Origin: CAKSUT01 sp045542335
GTDB taxonomy: Bacteria; Bacillota; Clostridia; Oscillospirales; CAG-382
Assembly: GCA_045542335.1 (NCBI GenBank)
Contig: JAZQKV010000086.1
Location: 62,001 to 126,000, forward strand
Direction: 5' to 3'
Length of the DNA: 64,000 bases
Every line of letters begins with the position of its first letter. Position 1 is the first letter of the stretch. Under the pieces are notes generated by a model. The model was not told where the DNA came from. It ran no database searches and was given only the letters and a program-made list of their open reading frames with translations. Below, piece by piece: positions 1 through 8,582 of this stretch. The position numbers and the translations under genes are program-made.

Positions 1-284
1 ACATTTTCCTGCACTGAAAGTGCGTATAGCAACACAATGTTTGAAACACTCATAATTCCTGCGATGCCAAAACACAAGAATTTCAGTATGCCAAATATTT
101 CCCTTGCAGATTTTTCATATTCGTAAGAATCTTCTTCCATATTCATGAACACAAATCCAAGAATAACCAAAAATACTGCGATGCATATTTCAACCACATA
201 TCTTATTCTTTGTTTTGAAACGCTTTCAACGACACTGCTTTCAACATTAAATCGTTTTGATCTTCCGTAAAATCCACCTGTCAT
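1..284 (-). CDS. Membrane protein, 3' part cut by window edge
   Basis: The first 94 codons of an unrecognised protein; the rest lies left of the window. The visible part has a short basic N-terminus (residues 1-28), a hydrophobic segment at about 30-48, a charged stretch with several Glu and Tyr, and a second hydrophobic segment at about 67-90, so it is probably a small inner-membrane protein. The ATG is 4 bases after the stop of the zinc-ribbon gene upstream, and its ribosome site (TAGGAG) lies inside the last codons of that gene. The two genes are therefore one operon, probably translationally coupled. No function can be assigned. Confidence 0.7.
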   Translation of the reverse strand, partial: MTGGFYGRSKRFNVESSVVESVSKQRIRYVVEICIAVFLVILGFVFMNMEEDSYEYEKSAREIFGILKFLCFGIAGIMSVSNIVLLYALSVQEN

Positions 285-288
285 AGTC

Positions 289-792
289 TTATATACTCCT
301 ATAATTATTTTCTATTTGCCTTTTAAAATTTATCAAATCATTTTCATATGTATTTATAAGCTTATTGAAGGAAACTCCGATTCTCACCATTCCCAAAACA
401 ATACCGGCAAAAACTGCAAAAGCAATCAGCGAAACCACCATTGAATCCGCAGTATCCGAAGAAATCCCAACCTGCATCAGATTCAAAGAGCTTGAAACAC
501 CAACCATCAGAGCAATAAATGCAATAATTGCACAAGTTATCAGGCGTACGTTTCTTTGTTCCTTTGTTGCTTCGATTTTTTCAAGCATAAGCTTCTGATT
601 TTCCCTGTCGGATTTTTCTGCCCACTCCAATCCTCTTTGCGACAAAGGTTGCTTGACATGGCATTGCATTTGTTGCCCGACAACCTGTTGCTTGTTTTCA
701 ACGCTCTCGGAAAGAATCTGCACTTTTGTTCCGCACATAGAACAAAATACAGCACCATCAATAAGCTGACTTCCACATTTTATGCAAAACAT
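289..792 (-). CDS. Zinc-ribbon membrane protein (167 aa)
   Basis: The N-terminus is a short zinc ribbon with two CxxC knuckles (C3/C6 and C17/C20). A charged linker with coiled-coil character follows (about residues 50-85), then two hydrophobic segments at about 86-108 and 118-140, and a short charged tail. Zinc ribbons joined to membrane helices are common in Clostridia but their role is mostly unknown. The frame is open upstream to 873, but the promoter at 878-906 would start transcription near 871, so an upstream start is unlikely. The ATG at 792 has AAGGAG at good spacing and starts exactly at the zinc ribbon. It leads an operon with the truncated gene at 1-284. Confidence 0.75.
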   Translation of the reverse strand: MFCIKCGSQLIDGAVFCSMCGTKVQILSESVENKQQVVGQQMQCHVKQPLSQRGLEWAEKSDRENQKLMLEKIEATKEQRNVRLITCAIIAFIALMVGVSSSLNLMQVGISSDTADSMVVSLIAFAVFAGIVLGMVRIGVSFNKLINTYENDLINFKRQIENNYRSI

Positions 793-877
793 TTCTTTCT
801 CCTTGCAATCTGTAGTTTGAATCTGATATTCCATTATTTCGACACATTGACATTCGCCAAATATCATCTTCAAAAAT

Positions 878-906
878 ATTATAACACACCATTATCCGGT
901 TGTCAA
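878..906 (-). promoter_or_regulatory. Sigma-A promoter of the zinc-ribbon gene
   Basis: Read on the minus strand: TTGACA (901-906), a 17-base spacer and TATAAT (878-883), both perfect consensus. Transcription would start near 871. Confidence 0.85.
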
Positions 907-1094
907 GAACTAAATTTCTAAACTGCCAAAGTATATGCAATACATGCAAGCATCAAACATAAAAGCACAATGCACGCAACTTTTTCGTTTTTTCTATTAA
1001 CAAGTGTAAAAACAAACCATGATTTTTAATCCGTCGCCTGCACCTTATGAAATGGTAATGATGCATTGTAAACAGCTTCGTCTTAAAGTGAAAT

Positions 1095-1128
1095 AAAAAT
1101 CGGATGCAGTAACTACATCCGATTTTTT
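1095..1128 (-). terminator. Terminator of the decarboxylase operon
   Basis: A perfect 12-base inverted repeat (1095-1106 and 1116-1127) with a GC core and A/T flanks on both sides. It lies 18 bases after the last gene of the operon. The run of A on the plus strand gives a U tract on the minus strand, and the reverse is nearly as good, so it could act in both directions. Confidence 0.85.
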
Positions 1129-1145
1129 GTATATATCAAGCTTTA

Positions 1146-2540
1146 TCAAACGGAATGAATCTTCTTTTCCTCATCCGCATTGTTCTCATCGAGCTTATAC
1201 TTTTCAGCCTTTCTGTGCTTGAAGTATTTGATTGCAACCTGATCAAAGAGTGCATAAGAGAGAACGTCCTCGTCCTGCTCGGTGTACTCAATAATCTGCT
1301 TCTTGAGATTTTCAAGTTCAGGCTTAAGAGCATCTGCAGGTCTGCCTGTGATTGCAGGGTCGTTGCCGATGATCTTCTTCTTGAATTCAGGGTTGATTTC
1401 GCATGGGGTCTTACCATATTCGCCACGAACCATGCCCTTGAATTCCTTTGTTACCATCTTATATCTTTCGCCCATGATAACGTTCATAACAGCCTGTGTA
1501 CCAACAATCTGGGAGGTAGGAGTAACAAGCGGAGGGAAGCCTGCGTCTTCACGCACTCTCGGTACTTCCGCAAGAACCTCGTCAAGCTTGTCAGACTTGT
1601 TAGCCTGCTTGAGCTGGGAAACAAGGTTGGAAAGCATTCCGCCGGGAACCTGATAAAGAAGTGCATTAACGTCAACCTTAAGCACCTTGGGGTCGAGAAG
1701 ACCGCTTTCAAGATACTTTTCACGAAGAGGTGCAAACGCCTTGCACACCTTGTCGAGCTTGCCAAGGTCAAGACCTGTGTCGTACTCTGTTCCTGCAAGA
1801 GCCGCAACAATCGGCTCTGTAGGAGGCTGTGATGTACCCATTGCAAGGGGAGAAATTGCAGTGTCAATAATATCAACGCCTGCCTCAACTGCCTTCATTA
1901 TTGTCATGGAAGCAAGACCTGAGGTGTAGTGTGTGTGAAGCTGAACGGGAACCTTAACTGCACCCTTGATTTCCTTAACAAGGTCATATGCTTCATAGGG
2001 TTTGAGAAGACCTGCCATGTCCTTGATACAGATGGAATCTGCGCCCATGGACTCAAGCTGCTTTGCATATTTTGCAAAATACTCATTATTGAAAACAGGG
2101 CCTGTTGTGTAGGAGATAGCCGCCTGAACGTGACCGCCCTCTTTCTTTGTTGCTTCGATTGCGGTCTTGAGGTTTCTGGGGTCGTTGAGAGCGTCAAAAA
2201 TTCTGATGATGTCAATGCCGTTTGCAATAGACTTCTGAACGAAGTATTTTACAACATCATCGGCATAGTGACGATAGCCGAGGATATTCTGTCCTCTGAA
2301 AAGCATCTGAAGCTTTGTATTCTTAACATTATCTCTGATAACACGAAGTCTCTGCCAGGGGTCCTCGTTGAGGAATCTGAGGCAAGCATCAAATGTTGCA
2401 CCGCCCCAAACCTCCATTGCATGATAACCAACTTCATCAAGGAGAGGAAGAATGGGAAGCATTTCTTCGGTTGTCATTCTTGTTGCGACCAAAGACTGAT
2501 GGGAGTCTCTGAGCGCAGTTTCCATTACTTTAACTGCCAT
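1146..2540 (-). CDS. oadA: Oxaloacetate/pyruvate carboxyltransferase subunit (OadA/PycB-like)
   Basis: Carboxyltransferase that moves CO2 between oxaloacetate/pyruvate and carboxybiotin. It is a TIM barrel of the HMGL-like family followed by the conserved PYC/OADA domain. Visible hallmarks are RDSHQS at 11-16 (metal-binding Asp12), the catalytic-type lysine in IKDMAG (Lys173) and the metal-binding HTH pair (His202, His204). At 464 residues it lacks the C-terminal biotin domain of full OadA, and a free biotin carrier is encoded two genes upstream. It is the last gene of the operon, 125 bases after oadB, with AAAGGATGG before the ATG. Next to an acyl-CoA-type carboxyltransferase it could act as the second half of a transcarboxylase (5S-like) rather than a simple oxaloacetate decarboxylase. 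Confidence 0.92.
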   Translation of the reverse strand: MAVKVMETALRDSHQSLVATRMTTEEMLPILPLLDEVGYHAMEVWGGATFDACLRFLNEDPWQRLRVIRDNVKNTKLQMLFRGQNILGYRHYADDVVKYFVQKSIANGIDIIRIFDALNDPRNLKTAIEATKKEGGHVQAAISYTTGPVFNNEYFAKYAKQLESMGADSICIKDMAGLLKPYEAYDLVKEIKGAVKVPVQLHTHYTSGLASMTIMKAVEAGVDIIDTAISPLAMGTSQPPTEPIVAALAGTEYDTGLDLGKLDKVCKAFAPLREKYLESGLLDPKVLKVDVNALLYQVPGGMLSNLVSQLKQANKSDKLDEVLAEVPRVREDAGFPPLVTPTSQIVGTQAVMNVIMGERYKMVTKEFKGMVRGEYGKTPCEINPEFKKKIIGNDPAITGRPADALKPELENLKKQIIEYTEQDEDVLSYALFDQVAIKYFKHRKAEKYKLDENNADEEKKIHSV

Positions 2541-2665
2541 ATATGGTTAAACCATCCTTTCGTTAAAATCACTTATTCCGGCGAATCAGCACGCAGACTT
2601 CATTATTGTCCGGCCTTGCTTTATTGCCGGCAACCCGAAATGTGTGGGATAATCTTAAAATGCCA

Positions 2666-3883
2666 TTACTTAAAGAGTGCAAGGAACACGCCTGCCGCAA
2701 CAGCAGAGCCGATAACGCCGGCAACGTTGGGTCCCATTGCGTGCATGAGAAGGAAGTTTGAGGGATCTTCTTTCTGACCAACTGTCTGTGCAACTCTCGC
2801 CGCCATGGGAACAGCAGATACACCCGCAGAGCCGATAAGGGGATTTATCTTGCCGCCTGTGAGGAAACACATAACGTTTCCAAACATAACACCGCCAAAG
2901 GTTGCAAAGCAGAATGCCGCAAGTCCAAGACCTATGATAAGAAGTGTTCTGGGCTCAAGGAATGTTTCGGCATCTGCGGTTACACCAACGGAAACACCAA
3001 GGAAAATTGTAACAATATTGATAAGCTCGTTCTGCGCTGTCTTTGAAAGTCTGTCTGTAACTCCGCAGACATTCATAAGGTTTCCGAGCATGAGGAATCC
3101 AACAAGAGCCGCCGCATCGGGAAGAAGAAGGGAAACAATCGCCGCAACAACAATGGGGAATACAATCTTCTCAACCTTTGAAACAGGTCTGAGTGCGGTC
3201 ATCTTGATTACTCTGTCTTCTTTTCTTGTGAAAAGACGCATAATCGGGGGCTGAATAATCGGAACAAGAGCCATGTAAGAGTAAGCCGCAACAGCAATTG
3301 CACCGAGAAGTGCCGGAGCAAGTGTCTTTGTTACAAAGATAGCCGTAGGTCCGTCTGCACCACCGATGATACCGATGGAAGCCGCCTCAGCAGGCGTAAA
3401 CTGCATACTGATAAGTGCGCCTGCATAAGCAACGTAAATACCAAACTGTGCCGCCGCACCGAGAAGGAGCGACTTGGGGTTTGCGATAAGGGGAGTGAAG
3501 TCCGTCATTGCACCAACGCCCATAAAGATAATGGCAGGATAAATGCCAAGCTTTACGCCGAGGTAAAGGAAGTCCATAAGACCGCCCTTGTCAATAACAT
3601 CCTGAATAATAAACAGATGATTAAAGCCCTCCTCCTCATGGATAAAAAGATCCATGTGGAAAAGCTCCGCACCGGGGAGATTTGCAAGAAGCATACCAAA
3701 AGCGATGGGGAGAAGAAGCAAGGGTTCAAACTTCTTTGCAATTGCAAGGTACATAAGCACGCCAACAATCGCATACATAATGAGAGTCTTTACAAAGCCG
3801 ACATCAAGTGTGCCGTCTGTGTAAAGCATCTTGTATATACCCGTGGACTGCCACAGGTTCAATAAGCTTTCAACAAAATCCAT
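2666..3883 (-). CDS. oadB: Na+-translocating decarboxylase, membrane beta subunit
   Basis: Integral membrane subunit that decarboxylates carboxybiotin and exports Na+. The 405 residues are mostly hydrophobic, with about ten membrane segments. The family's signature loop GGADGPTAIF is at 174-183, with the essential-type Asp177. A second conserved region near the C-terminus (about 365-395, with Gly-Pro-Asn) matches the other half of the ion channel. The family covers OadB, MmdB and GcdB, and sequence alone does not tell which acid is decarboxylated. AGGAGG precedes the ATG and the gap to the biotin carrier gene is 31 bases. Confidence 0.93.
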   Translation of the reverse strand: MDFVESLLNLWQSTGIYKMLYTDGTLDVGFVKTLIMYAIVGVLMYLAIAKKFEPLLLLPIAFGMLLANLPGAELFHMDLFIHEEEGFNHLFIIQDVIDKGGLMDFLYLGVKLGIYPAIIFMGVGAMTDFTPLIANPKSLLLGAAAQFGIYVAYAGALISMQFTPAEAASIGIIGGADGPTAIFVTKTLAPALLGAIAVAAYSYMALVPIIQPPIMRLFTRKEDRVIKMTALRPVSKVEKIVFPIVVAAIVSLLLPDAAALVGFLMLGNLMNVCGVTDRLSKTAQNELINIVTIFLGVSVGVTADAETFLEPRTLLIIGLGLAAFCFATFGGVMFGNVMCFLTGGKINPLIGSAGVSAVPMAARVAQTVGQKEDPSNFLLMHAMGPNVAGVIGSAVAAGVFLALFK

Positions 3884-3914
3884 ATTTATAAGCCTCCTTA
3901 ATATGTTCGGGAGC

Positions 3915-4325
3915 TTATGCTATTGTTGCAAGAACGTCGCCTGCGTTTACGGAGCTACCCTTGGAAGCCGCAACGGAAGTGATTGTGCCGTCCTTGGGAG
4001 CGAGAATCTCATTCTCCATCTTCATTGCTTCGATAATGCAGATGATGTCGCCCTTCTTAACAGCCGCACCGCTTGCAACCTTTACGTCAAGAACTGTTCC
4101 GTTGAGAGGAGCTTCAATCTTATCACCTGCGCCGTTTGCTGCAGGTGCGGGAGCTGCTGCAGGTGCAGGAGCCGCTGCGGGTGCTGCCACAGGAGCAGGT
4201 GCTGCTGCGGGAGCTGCTACGGGAGCAACGGGAGCAGCCACAGGTGCAGATGCAACTGCACCGATTTCTTCTACTGTTACATTATATACATTACCGTTTA
4301 CTGTTACGCTATACTGTTTAGCCAT
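3915..4325 (-). CDS. Biotin carboxyl carrier protein of the decarboxylase
   Basis: Mobile carrier that brings biotin-bound CO2 from the carboxyltransferase to the membrane pump. The protein has 136 residues: a short N-terminal segment (1-22), a flexible Ala/Pro linker of near-repeats (about 23-64), then a biotinyl/lipoyl domain (66-136). The biotin attachment motif EAMKMEN places biotin on Lys102. This layout is that of MmdC/GcdC carriers. The Ala/Pro linker is encoded by repeats of GCN and CCN codons, a place where length variation would be expected. AAAGGAG precedes the start. Confidence 0.93.
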   Translation of the reverse strand: MAKQYSVTVNGNVYNVTVEEIGAVASAPVAAPVAPVAAPAAAPAPVAAPAAAPAPAAAPAPAANGAGDKIEAPLNGTVLDVKVASGAAVKKGDIICIIEAMKMENEILAPKDGTITSVAASKGSSVNAGDVLATIA

Positions 4326-4437
4326 GACATTATTCTCCTTTTGTAATATAGTCGTCCGACACTTTCATCGAACCTAAATTTCAAATTTTCAAATTGCTTA
4401 TTTTCAAGCAACTTTCCAAAGCAAAATCAGACCTTGC

Positions 4438-4854
4438 TTATCTTCTCTTAAAGGACACAACTCTGAATCCGCCGGTTACACCGTTTGCGCTTCTGTAAGC
4501 CTCGATTGCCGCCGTGATTGCCGCAACAAGCTCATCGTCTGAAGTCGCCGCAGGTGTCGCAGCCACAGGTGTTGCCACAGGAGCCGCTTCTTTAACAGGG
4601 GCTGCCTTTTCTGCAACCTTTTGCGCCGCCTTGCGAGCCTTTTCGTTGTTCTTATCCTTTGCAGGGTCTTTATAGAAAACTACTCTGAACAACTCAAGAA
4701 CACCCCAGAGAAGTGCAAGTACACCAAATACTATAGCAATTCCAAAAAGAGAGCTTGTCAGTGCAAAGCTTGCTGCCTCGCCCAACGAGGTAAACACATG
4801 ATCCGCACCAATTGTTGCAGTTGTTACAGTTCCTATTGTTGTAAGAGTCTGCAT
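4438..4854 (-). CDS. Decarboxylase small membrane subunit (OadG/MmdD-like)
   Basis: Small subunit expected to hold the soluble and membrane parts of the decarboxylase together. It has one strong membrane segment at about 30-55, a basic stretch, then an Ala/Pro-rich flexible region (about 75-105). A C-terminal motif follows with the pattern of OadG/MmdD ends (DDELVAAITAAI, then a basic tail). The family is recognised by layout and position more than by sequence, since these subunits diverge quickly. It lies between the carboxyltransferase (51-base gap) and the biotin carrier (112-base gap). Confidence 0.85.
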   Translation of the reverse strand: MQTLTTIGTVTTATIGADHVFTSLGEAASFALTSSLFGIAIVFGVLALLWGVLELFRVVFYKDPAKDKNNEKARKAAQKVAEKAAPVKEAAPVATPVAATPAATSDDELVAAITAAIEAYRSANGVTGGFRVVSFKRR

Positions 4855-4905
4855 ATGTATTGTCCTGCCTTTCTTTAAAATTCGGGTAATCTGACGCTGT
4901 TCTCA

Positions 4906-6399
4906 TTAAAGAACGCCGTCAAAATCCTTCTTCATGGAAAGCATTTCCAATGCGGATGCAATCTTCTGACGAGCCTCGGAGAAATCAACGATGTCGTCAA
5001 TTGCACCTGTGTTTGCAGCGATCATGGGAGAAGCCGCAACGTTTTCCCATGCTTCCTTAAGCTCGTTCTTCTTTTCAACGCTCTTCTGAGCCGCAAGCTT
5101 TTCGCTCCACATAAACTGAACTGCACGCTCCGGCTCCATAACAGCAATGCTTGCTGTGGGAAGTGCATAAGCAATATCTGCACCAAGGTTCTTTGAACCC
5201 ATAACGGTAAATGCCGCACCGATTGCGTTACCTGTTACAAGAGTAACCTTGGGGCAGGAGGAAGTAGCGTAAACATAGCAAAGCTCGGAAGCTGCCTTTG
5301 CAACATTCCCGCCCTTTGCTTCGCAAGCATCGCTCATGCCAAGAGAGTTAACAAGTGTAACAACGGGAATTGAATAGTCATCGCAAAGAGCGATAAATTC
5401 AGCCGCCTTCTTCATGCATCTCTCGCAGAGTCTTCCGCCGTTCTTGCCTGTATTTGCAACAACGCCACAGGGGATTCCACCGATTGATGCGAATGCTGTG
5501 TACATACCTGTGCCGTAATCTGCATAAAGCTCAATTGTCTTTGCGCCATCAGCAAGGCTTGCAACAACAGCCTTAACATCATACTCGTCAGCATTCACAA
5601 TTGCTTCAAGTTCAGGAGTAACTCTGTTGAGGTCGTCGGCAACTTCAAGATAAATATTATTGTCAAGTCTGTTGGAGGGGAGATATTCAAGAACATCTCT
5701 CACTGCCGCAAAGCAAGCCGCTTCGCCCTCACATACGAAGGAAACCATTCCATTGTCGGATGCTGTGCAAGCCTTACCTGCATCAGCCTTCTTTGTGTCT
5801 GCGTTGAGTACAGAAGCAGGTGCGAAAGAGTAGCTTCCATTGTTCTTTTCCATAACGGTAATGTCACTCATAGCCGCTATTGCAGAAGCAAGTCCGGATG
5901 CATTGCCGCAAACGACGGAAACCATGGGAACAGAGCCTTTGAGTGTTGCACACTTTTTGAGAACACAGCCGTATGCCGCAAGGACATCAACGCCCTCTGC
6001 AAGTCTTGCGCCTGCGCAGTCAAGAATTGCAACAACAGGTGCACCATTCTTGCGTGCAGCCTCCATGAGATTGCAGATTTTCTTTGCTGCAGTAACACCG
6101 AAAGAACCAAGGTTTCTTGTCATATCCTGACAATATGCAAAAACAAGTCTTCCGTTTACTGAGCCGTAACCTGTGATAACGCCCTCAAGGTCGCCGCCCT
6201 TGGGATTTTCAAAGGTCATTGCGTTTGCTTTAACGAATGCGCCTGTTTCAGAGAAAGTGCCTTCGTCAAAGAGTGTGTTCATGCGCTCTCTTGCAGTAAG
6301 CTTTCCGGCTTTGCGGAGCGCTTCCACTGCGGAATTGTCGGCACGAAGCACGCTTTTTTTAGCTTCGGCAAGCATATCCGCTCTTTTCTGTGCGTCCAT
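4906..6399 (-). CDS. Acyl-CoA carboxyltransferase subunit (MmdA/GcdA-like, divergent)
   Basis: First gene of the operon, 497 residues, with two crotonase-fold carboxyltransferase domains as in the alpha subunits of methylmalonyl-CoA and glutaconyl-CoA decarboxylases and transcarboxylase 12S. Recognisable parts are ITGYGSVNGR, the early AEGVDVL segment and, in the second half, the NSLGMSDACEAKG and ATSSCPKVTLVTGNAIG regions. It departs from typical MmdA where the oxyanion-hole segments normally read GPCAGGA: here the sequence is CGNASGLASAI. The substrate may therefore not be methylmalonyl-CoA. The frame is open 28 codons further upstream, but GGAGG lies 7 bases before the ATG at 6399 and the family starts here. 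Confidence 0.85.
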   Translation of the reverse strand: MDAQKRADMLAEAKKSVLRADNSAVEALRKAGKLTARERMNTLFDEGTFSETGAFVKANAMTFENPKGGDLEGVITGYGSVNGRLVFAYCQDMTRNLGSFGVTAAKKICNLMEAARKNGAPVVAILDCAGARLAEGVDVLAAYGCVLKKCATLKGSVPMVSVVCGNASGLASAIAAMSDITVMEKNNGSYSFAPASVLNADTKKADAGKACTASDNGMVSFVCEGEAACFAAVRDVLEYLPSNRLDNNIYLEVADDLNRVTPELEAIVNADEYDVKAVVASLADGAKTIELYADYGTGMYTAFASIGGIPCGVVANTGKNGGRLCERCMKKAAEFIALCDDYSIPVVTLVNSLGMSDACEAKGGNVAKAASELCYVYATSSCPKVTLVTGNAIGAAFTVMGSKNLGADIAYALPTASIAVMEPERAVQFMWSEKLAAQKSVEKKNELKEAWENVAASPMIAANTGAIDDIVDFSEARQKIASALEMLSMKKDFDGVL

Positions 6400-6528
6400 T
6401 ATATTACCTCCAAAGTATAAATTTTTGCTGTTACACACAGGGATTTCGGAGAATTTTTTATCTGGTTTTCGCTTGTTATCCAAGGCAAAAACTTACATAA
6501 AATCCACTTCCACCCCATTATATTTTCG

Positions 6529-6556
6529 ATTATACCACAAGCAAAAAAAATTGCAA
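6529..6556 (-). promoter_or_regulatory. Promoter of the decarboxylase operon
   Basis: Minus strand TTGCAA (6551-6556), 16-base spacer, TATAAT (6529-6534). The leader of about 120 bases runs to the ATG at 6399. Confidence 0.6.
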
Positions 6557-6738
6557 GGCTTTTTGGGATGATTTTACTTTTTGTACACTTATTTTATACA
6601 TTTGATAGAAAATTGTCATTCTTTGACGTAAGCACTGAACATTTTTAAGTTTTATACCTGTTATTTCACTCTCACCCCGGAAAAAGTTTTGTTCCGTTGC
6701 GTTTTTGCACACCGTAAACGCTTCTGACGGTCAACCTC

Positions 6739-6767
6739 TTGACACGCCTGTAAAAATATGTTATACT
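6739..6767 (+). promoter_or_regulatory. Sigma-A promoter of the HAD nucleotidase gene
   Basis: TTGACA (6739-6744), 17-base spacer, TATACT (6762-6767); predicted start near 6774, 24 bases before the ATG. Confidence 0.85.
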
Positions 6768-6797
6768 TCATATATCCCCAGAATAAGGAGCAACATC

Positions 6798-7487
6798 ATG
6801 AAATATACAACAATCCTTGCAGACCTTGACAACACCCTTTTTGATTTCAATGCAGGCGAAAAGAAGTCACTTCCCCTTGTATTTAAAAAATTCGGATTTG
6901 AATTCAACAACGAAATTCAACAAACCTATATAAAGGAAAACACTCGTCTGTGGCACAGCTATGAAAACGGAGAAACAGATATGAACGGAGTTCTTGACAA
7001 CCGTTTCAGACTGACAATGAAACACTTCGGAAAGGACATTGACGGTCATGAATGGGATATGTATTACCGCAGCCTTTTGTGCGAGTGTTGCGAACTCATG
7101 CCCGGTGCACATAGCTTTTGTAAGGCTTTGAAAGAAGCAGGACTTCGTGTCTTTGTTGTGACAAACGGCGTTGAAAAAACTCAGATTTCAAGGCTCACTC
7201 GTTCGGGGATGCTCGGTTATTTTGATGGGGTGTTCACCTCACAGAGAATCGGCGCACGAAAACCCGATCATGCTTTCTTTGACTATGTTGCGAATCACAT
7301 TGATGGATTTAGTCCGACAGAAACACTTGTGATAGGCGATTCCCAGGCAACGGATGTCAAGGGCGGTCACGATTTTGGTCTTGACACCTGCCTTGTCACT
7401 TGGGGAAACCCCTCTGTTGACAGGAGCCTTGCGACCTTTGTTGCAAAAAATCTTGCGGAAGCGAAAAAAATATGTTTGTCCGAATAA
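6798..7487 (+). CDS. HAD-family 5'-nucleotidase, YjjG type
   Basis: Haloacid-dehalogenase phosphatase of 229 residues resembling YjjG, a nucleotidase that removes non-canonical pyrimidine nucleotides. The nucleophile motif is DLDNT (Asp9, Asp11) at the N-terminus. Motif II is VVTNG (about 118-122), the lysine of motif III lies in GARKPD (about 150-155), and the motif IV acidic pair is in VIGDS with ATDVKGG following. The cap domain is the helical insert after motif I. AAGGAG lies 7 bases before the ATG; the frame is open upstream but the predicted transcript begins only 24 bases before this start. It is a single-gene unit. Confidence 0.85.
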   Translation: MKYTTILADLDNTLFDFNAGEKKSLPLVFKKFGFEFNNEIQQTYIKENTRLWHSYENGETDMNGVLDNRFRLTMKHFGKDIDGHEWDMYYRSLLCECCELMPGAHSFCKALKEAGLRVFVVTNGVEKTQISRLTRSGMLGYFDGVFTSQRIGARKPDHAFFDYVANHIDGFSPTETLVIGDSQATDVKGGHDFGLDTCLVTWGNPSVDRSLATFVAKNLAEAKKICLSE

Positions 7488-7962
7488 CAAAGCATAAAAA
7501 TATTTTTAGAACACTTGATTTAATTTTGTGGCTTTTGTGTCCTATAAATATGACAAATGGCGTTATTTAATCGTTCAAATTTAACAAAAATGTGTCCATT
7601 TGGCACAAATCGGAATGGCTTTGCGGTTTTTCATCATTTAACACAACGGCAATATTTTTAAGTCGAATTTGCCGTTTTTTTGCCATTGTTAAAACTTTGA
7701 CAGAACAGGCGTGCTTTGAAAGTCACAAAGCGCAACATTTTTCTTAACTTTTTATTTTTATTTAAGCACATCTAAGTTTACTTTGTAAACTAAAAACGAA
7801 CTTTTTAAAATTTAGTTGGACTTCAAATGATATACACAAAAAGGTGCTACAATATTCTGCAAGAGGATAAAAGCATAGTGTGCGTCATGCACATAAACCA
7901 TTTACTCACTTGCACTGCAAACATTCCAGGCACTTTTACTTATCATGAGAGGTTTCAATTTT
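7488..7962. other. Long AT-rich intergenic region, no gene found
   Basis: This 475-base stretch has frequent stops in all frames. It contains a short inverted repeat GTTTAC-TTT-GTAAAC around 7776-7790 and two related words, GACAAATGGC and CCATTTGGCACAAAT (7551-7605). A TACAAT box at about 7848 may be the thpR -10 element, but it has no clear -35. I can name no RNA or regulator here. Confidence 0.4.
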
Positions 7963-8514
7963 ATGAGGTTGTTTATTTCGGTTAATTTTGACTCAGAAAC
8001 AAAGGATGCCCTTTGTAATCATATAGAAAAGCTTCGTGAAGTTTCGGAAAAGGGAAATTTCACAAGACGGGATAATCTTCATCTCACACTTGTTTTCATC
8101 GGAGAAACCACGCAAATCGGCGCAATTGTGGACACCATTGACACAATAAATATGGAAGAATTCTCAATCATGCTTGAGGGAATGGGCAAGTTCAAGCGCT
8201 CGGGCGGAGATATATATTGGGTAGGTGTTGAAAAATGTCAGCCGCTTGTGATTCTCCACAAGTTCCTTTACCGCAGCCTTGTAAGAAAAGGCATTTCCCT
8301 TGACAAAAATGATTTTAAACCGCACCTCACTCTTGGCAGAGAGGTCGTCCTGAAAGACGGAATCGACAAAAGTATTCTTGACGATGTTAAATATGATAAG
8401 GAAATCAAGGTGAGCCGTGTAAGTCTTATGAAATCCGAAAGACAGCGTGACGGCGTTGTTTACACCGAAATATACGCCAAAGAGCTTATTAAACACAATT
8501 TCGCAGAAATGTAA
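7963..8514 (+). CDS. thpR: RNA 2',3'-cyclic phosphodiesterase (ThpR)
   Basis: Member of the 2H phosphoesterase family (LigT/ThpR), which hydrolyses 2',3'-cyclic phosphate ends of RNA to 2'-phosphates. Both catalytic HxT motifs are present at the expected spacing: His40-Leu-Thr42 (NLHLTLVFIG) and His121-Leu-Thr123 (KPHLTLGRE). The length of 183 residues is typical. An in-frame ATG at 7945 exists, but AGAGG just downstream of it fits the ATG at 7963, where the family's MRLFISVNF start begins. It is followed at once by a strong terminator, so it is transcribed alone. Confidence 0.9.
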   Translation: MRLFISVNFDSETKDALCNHIEKLREVSEKGNFTRRDNLHLTLVFIGETTQIGAIVDTIDTINMEEFSIMLEGMGKFKRSGGDIYWVGVEKCQPLVILHKFLYRSLVRKGISLDKNDFKPHLTLGREVVLKDGIDKSILDDVKYDKEIKVSRVSLMKSERQRDGVVYTEIYAKELIKHNFAEM

Positions 8515-8518
8515 GTAT

Positions 8519-8552
8519 AGTCCTGTGTCATAACACAGGACTTTATTTTTTG
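8519..8552 (+). terminator. Terminator after thpR
   Basis: A perfect 10-base stem (8519-8528 with 8533-8542) and 4-base loop, then TTTATTTTTT, starting 5 bases after the stop. Confidence 0.92.
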
Positions 8553-8582
8553 TAAAATGAAGAAAAATTCATAGTATCGGCA

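Larger units (their letters stand above)
793..1145. other. Intergenic region with one promoter and one terminator
   Basis: This 353-base stretch holds the promoter and about 80-base leader of the zinc-ribbon gene and the terminator of the decarboxylase operon. I see no gene or structured RNA in the remainder (907-1094), which is AT-rich. Confidence 0.6.
6400..6797. other. Divergent promoter region, no gene
   Basis: This 398-base region separates the decarboxylase operon (minus) from the HAD phosphatase (plus). It holds one good promoter for each side (6529-6556 and 6739-6767). I see nothing coding or strongly structured in the rest. Confidence 0.6.

Noticed and set aside
1929..2777. A 282-codon open frame antisense to oadA/oadB
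   Set aside because: It spans the end of one well-supported gene, the gap and part of another on the opposite strand; composition is that of a reverse-frame shadow.
6400..6483. N-terminal extension of the acyl-CoA carboxyltransferase (28 codons)
   Set aside because: GGAGG and the family start point to 6399; the extension covers the mRNA leader.
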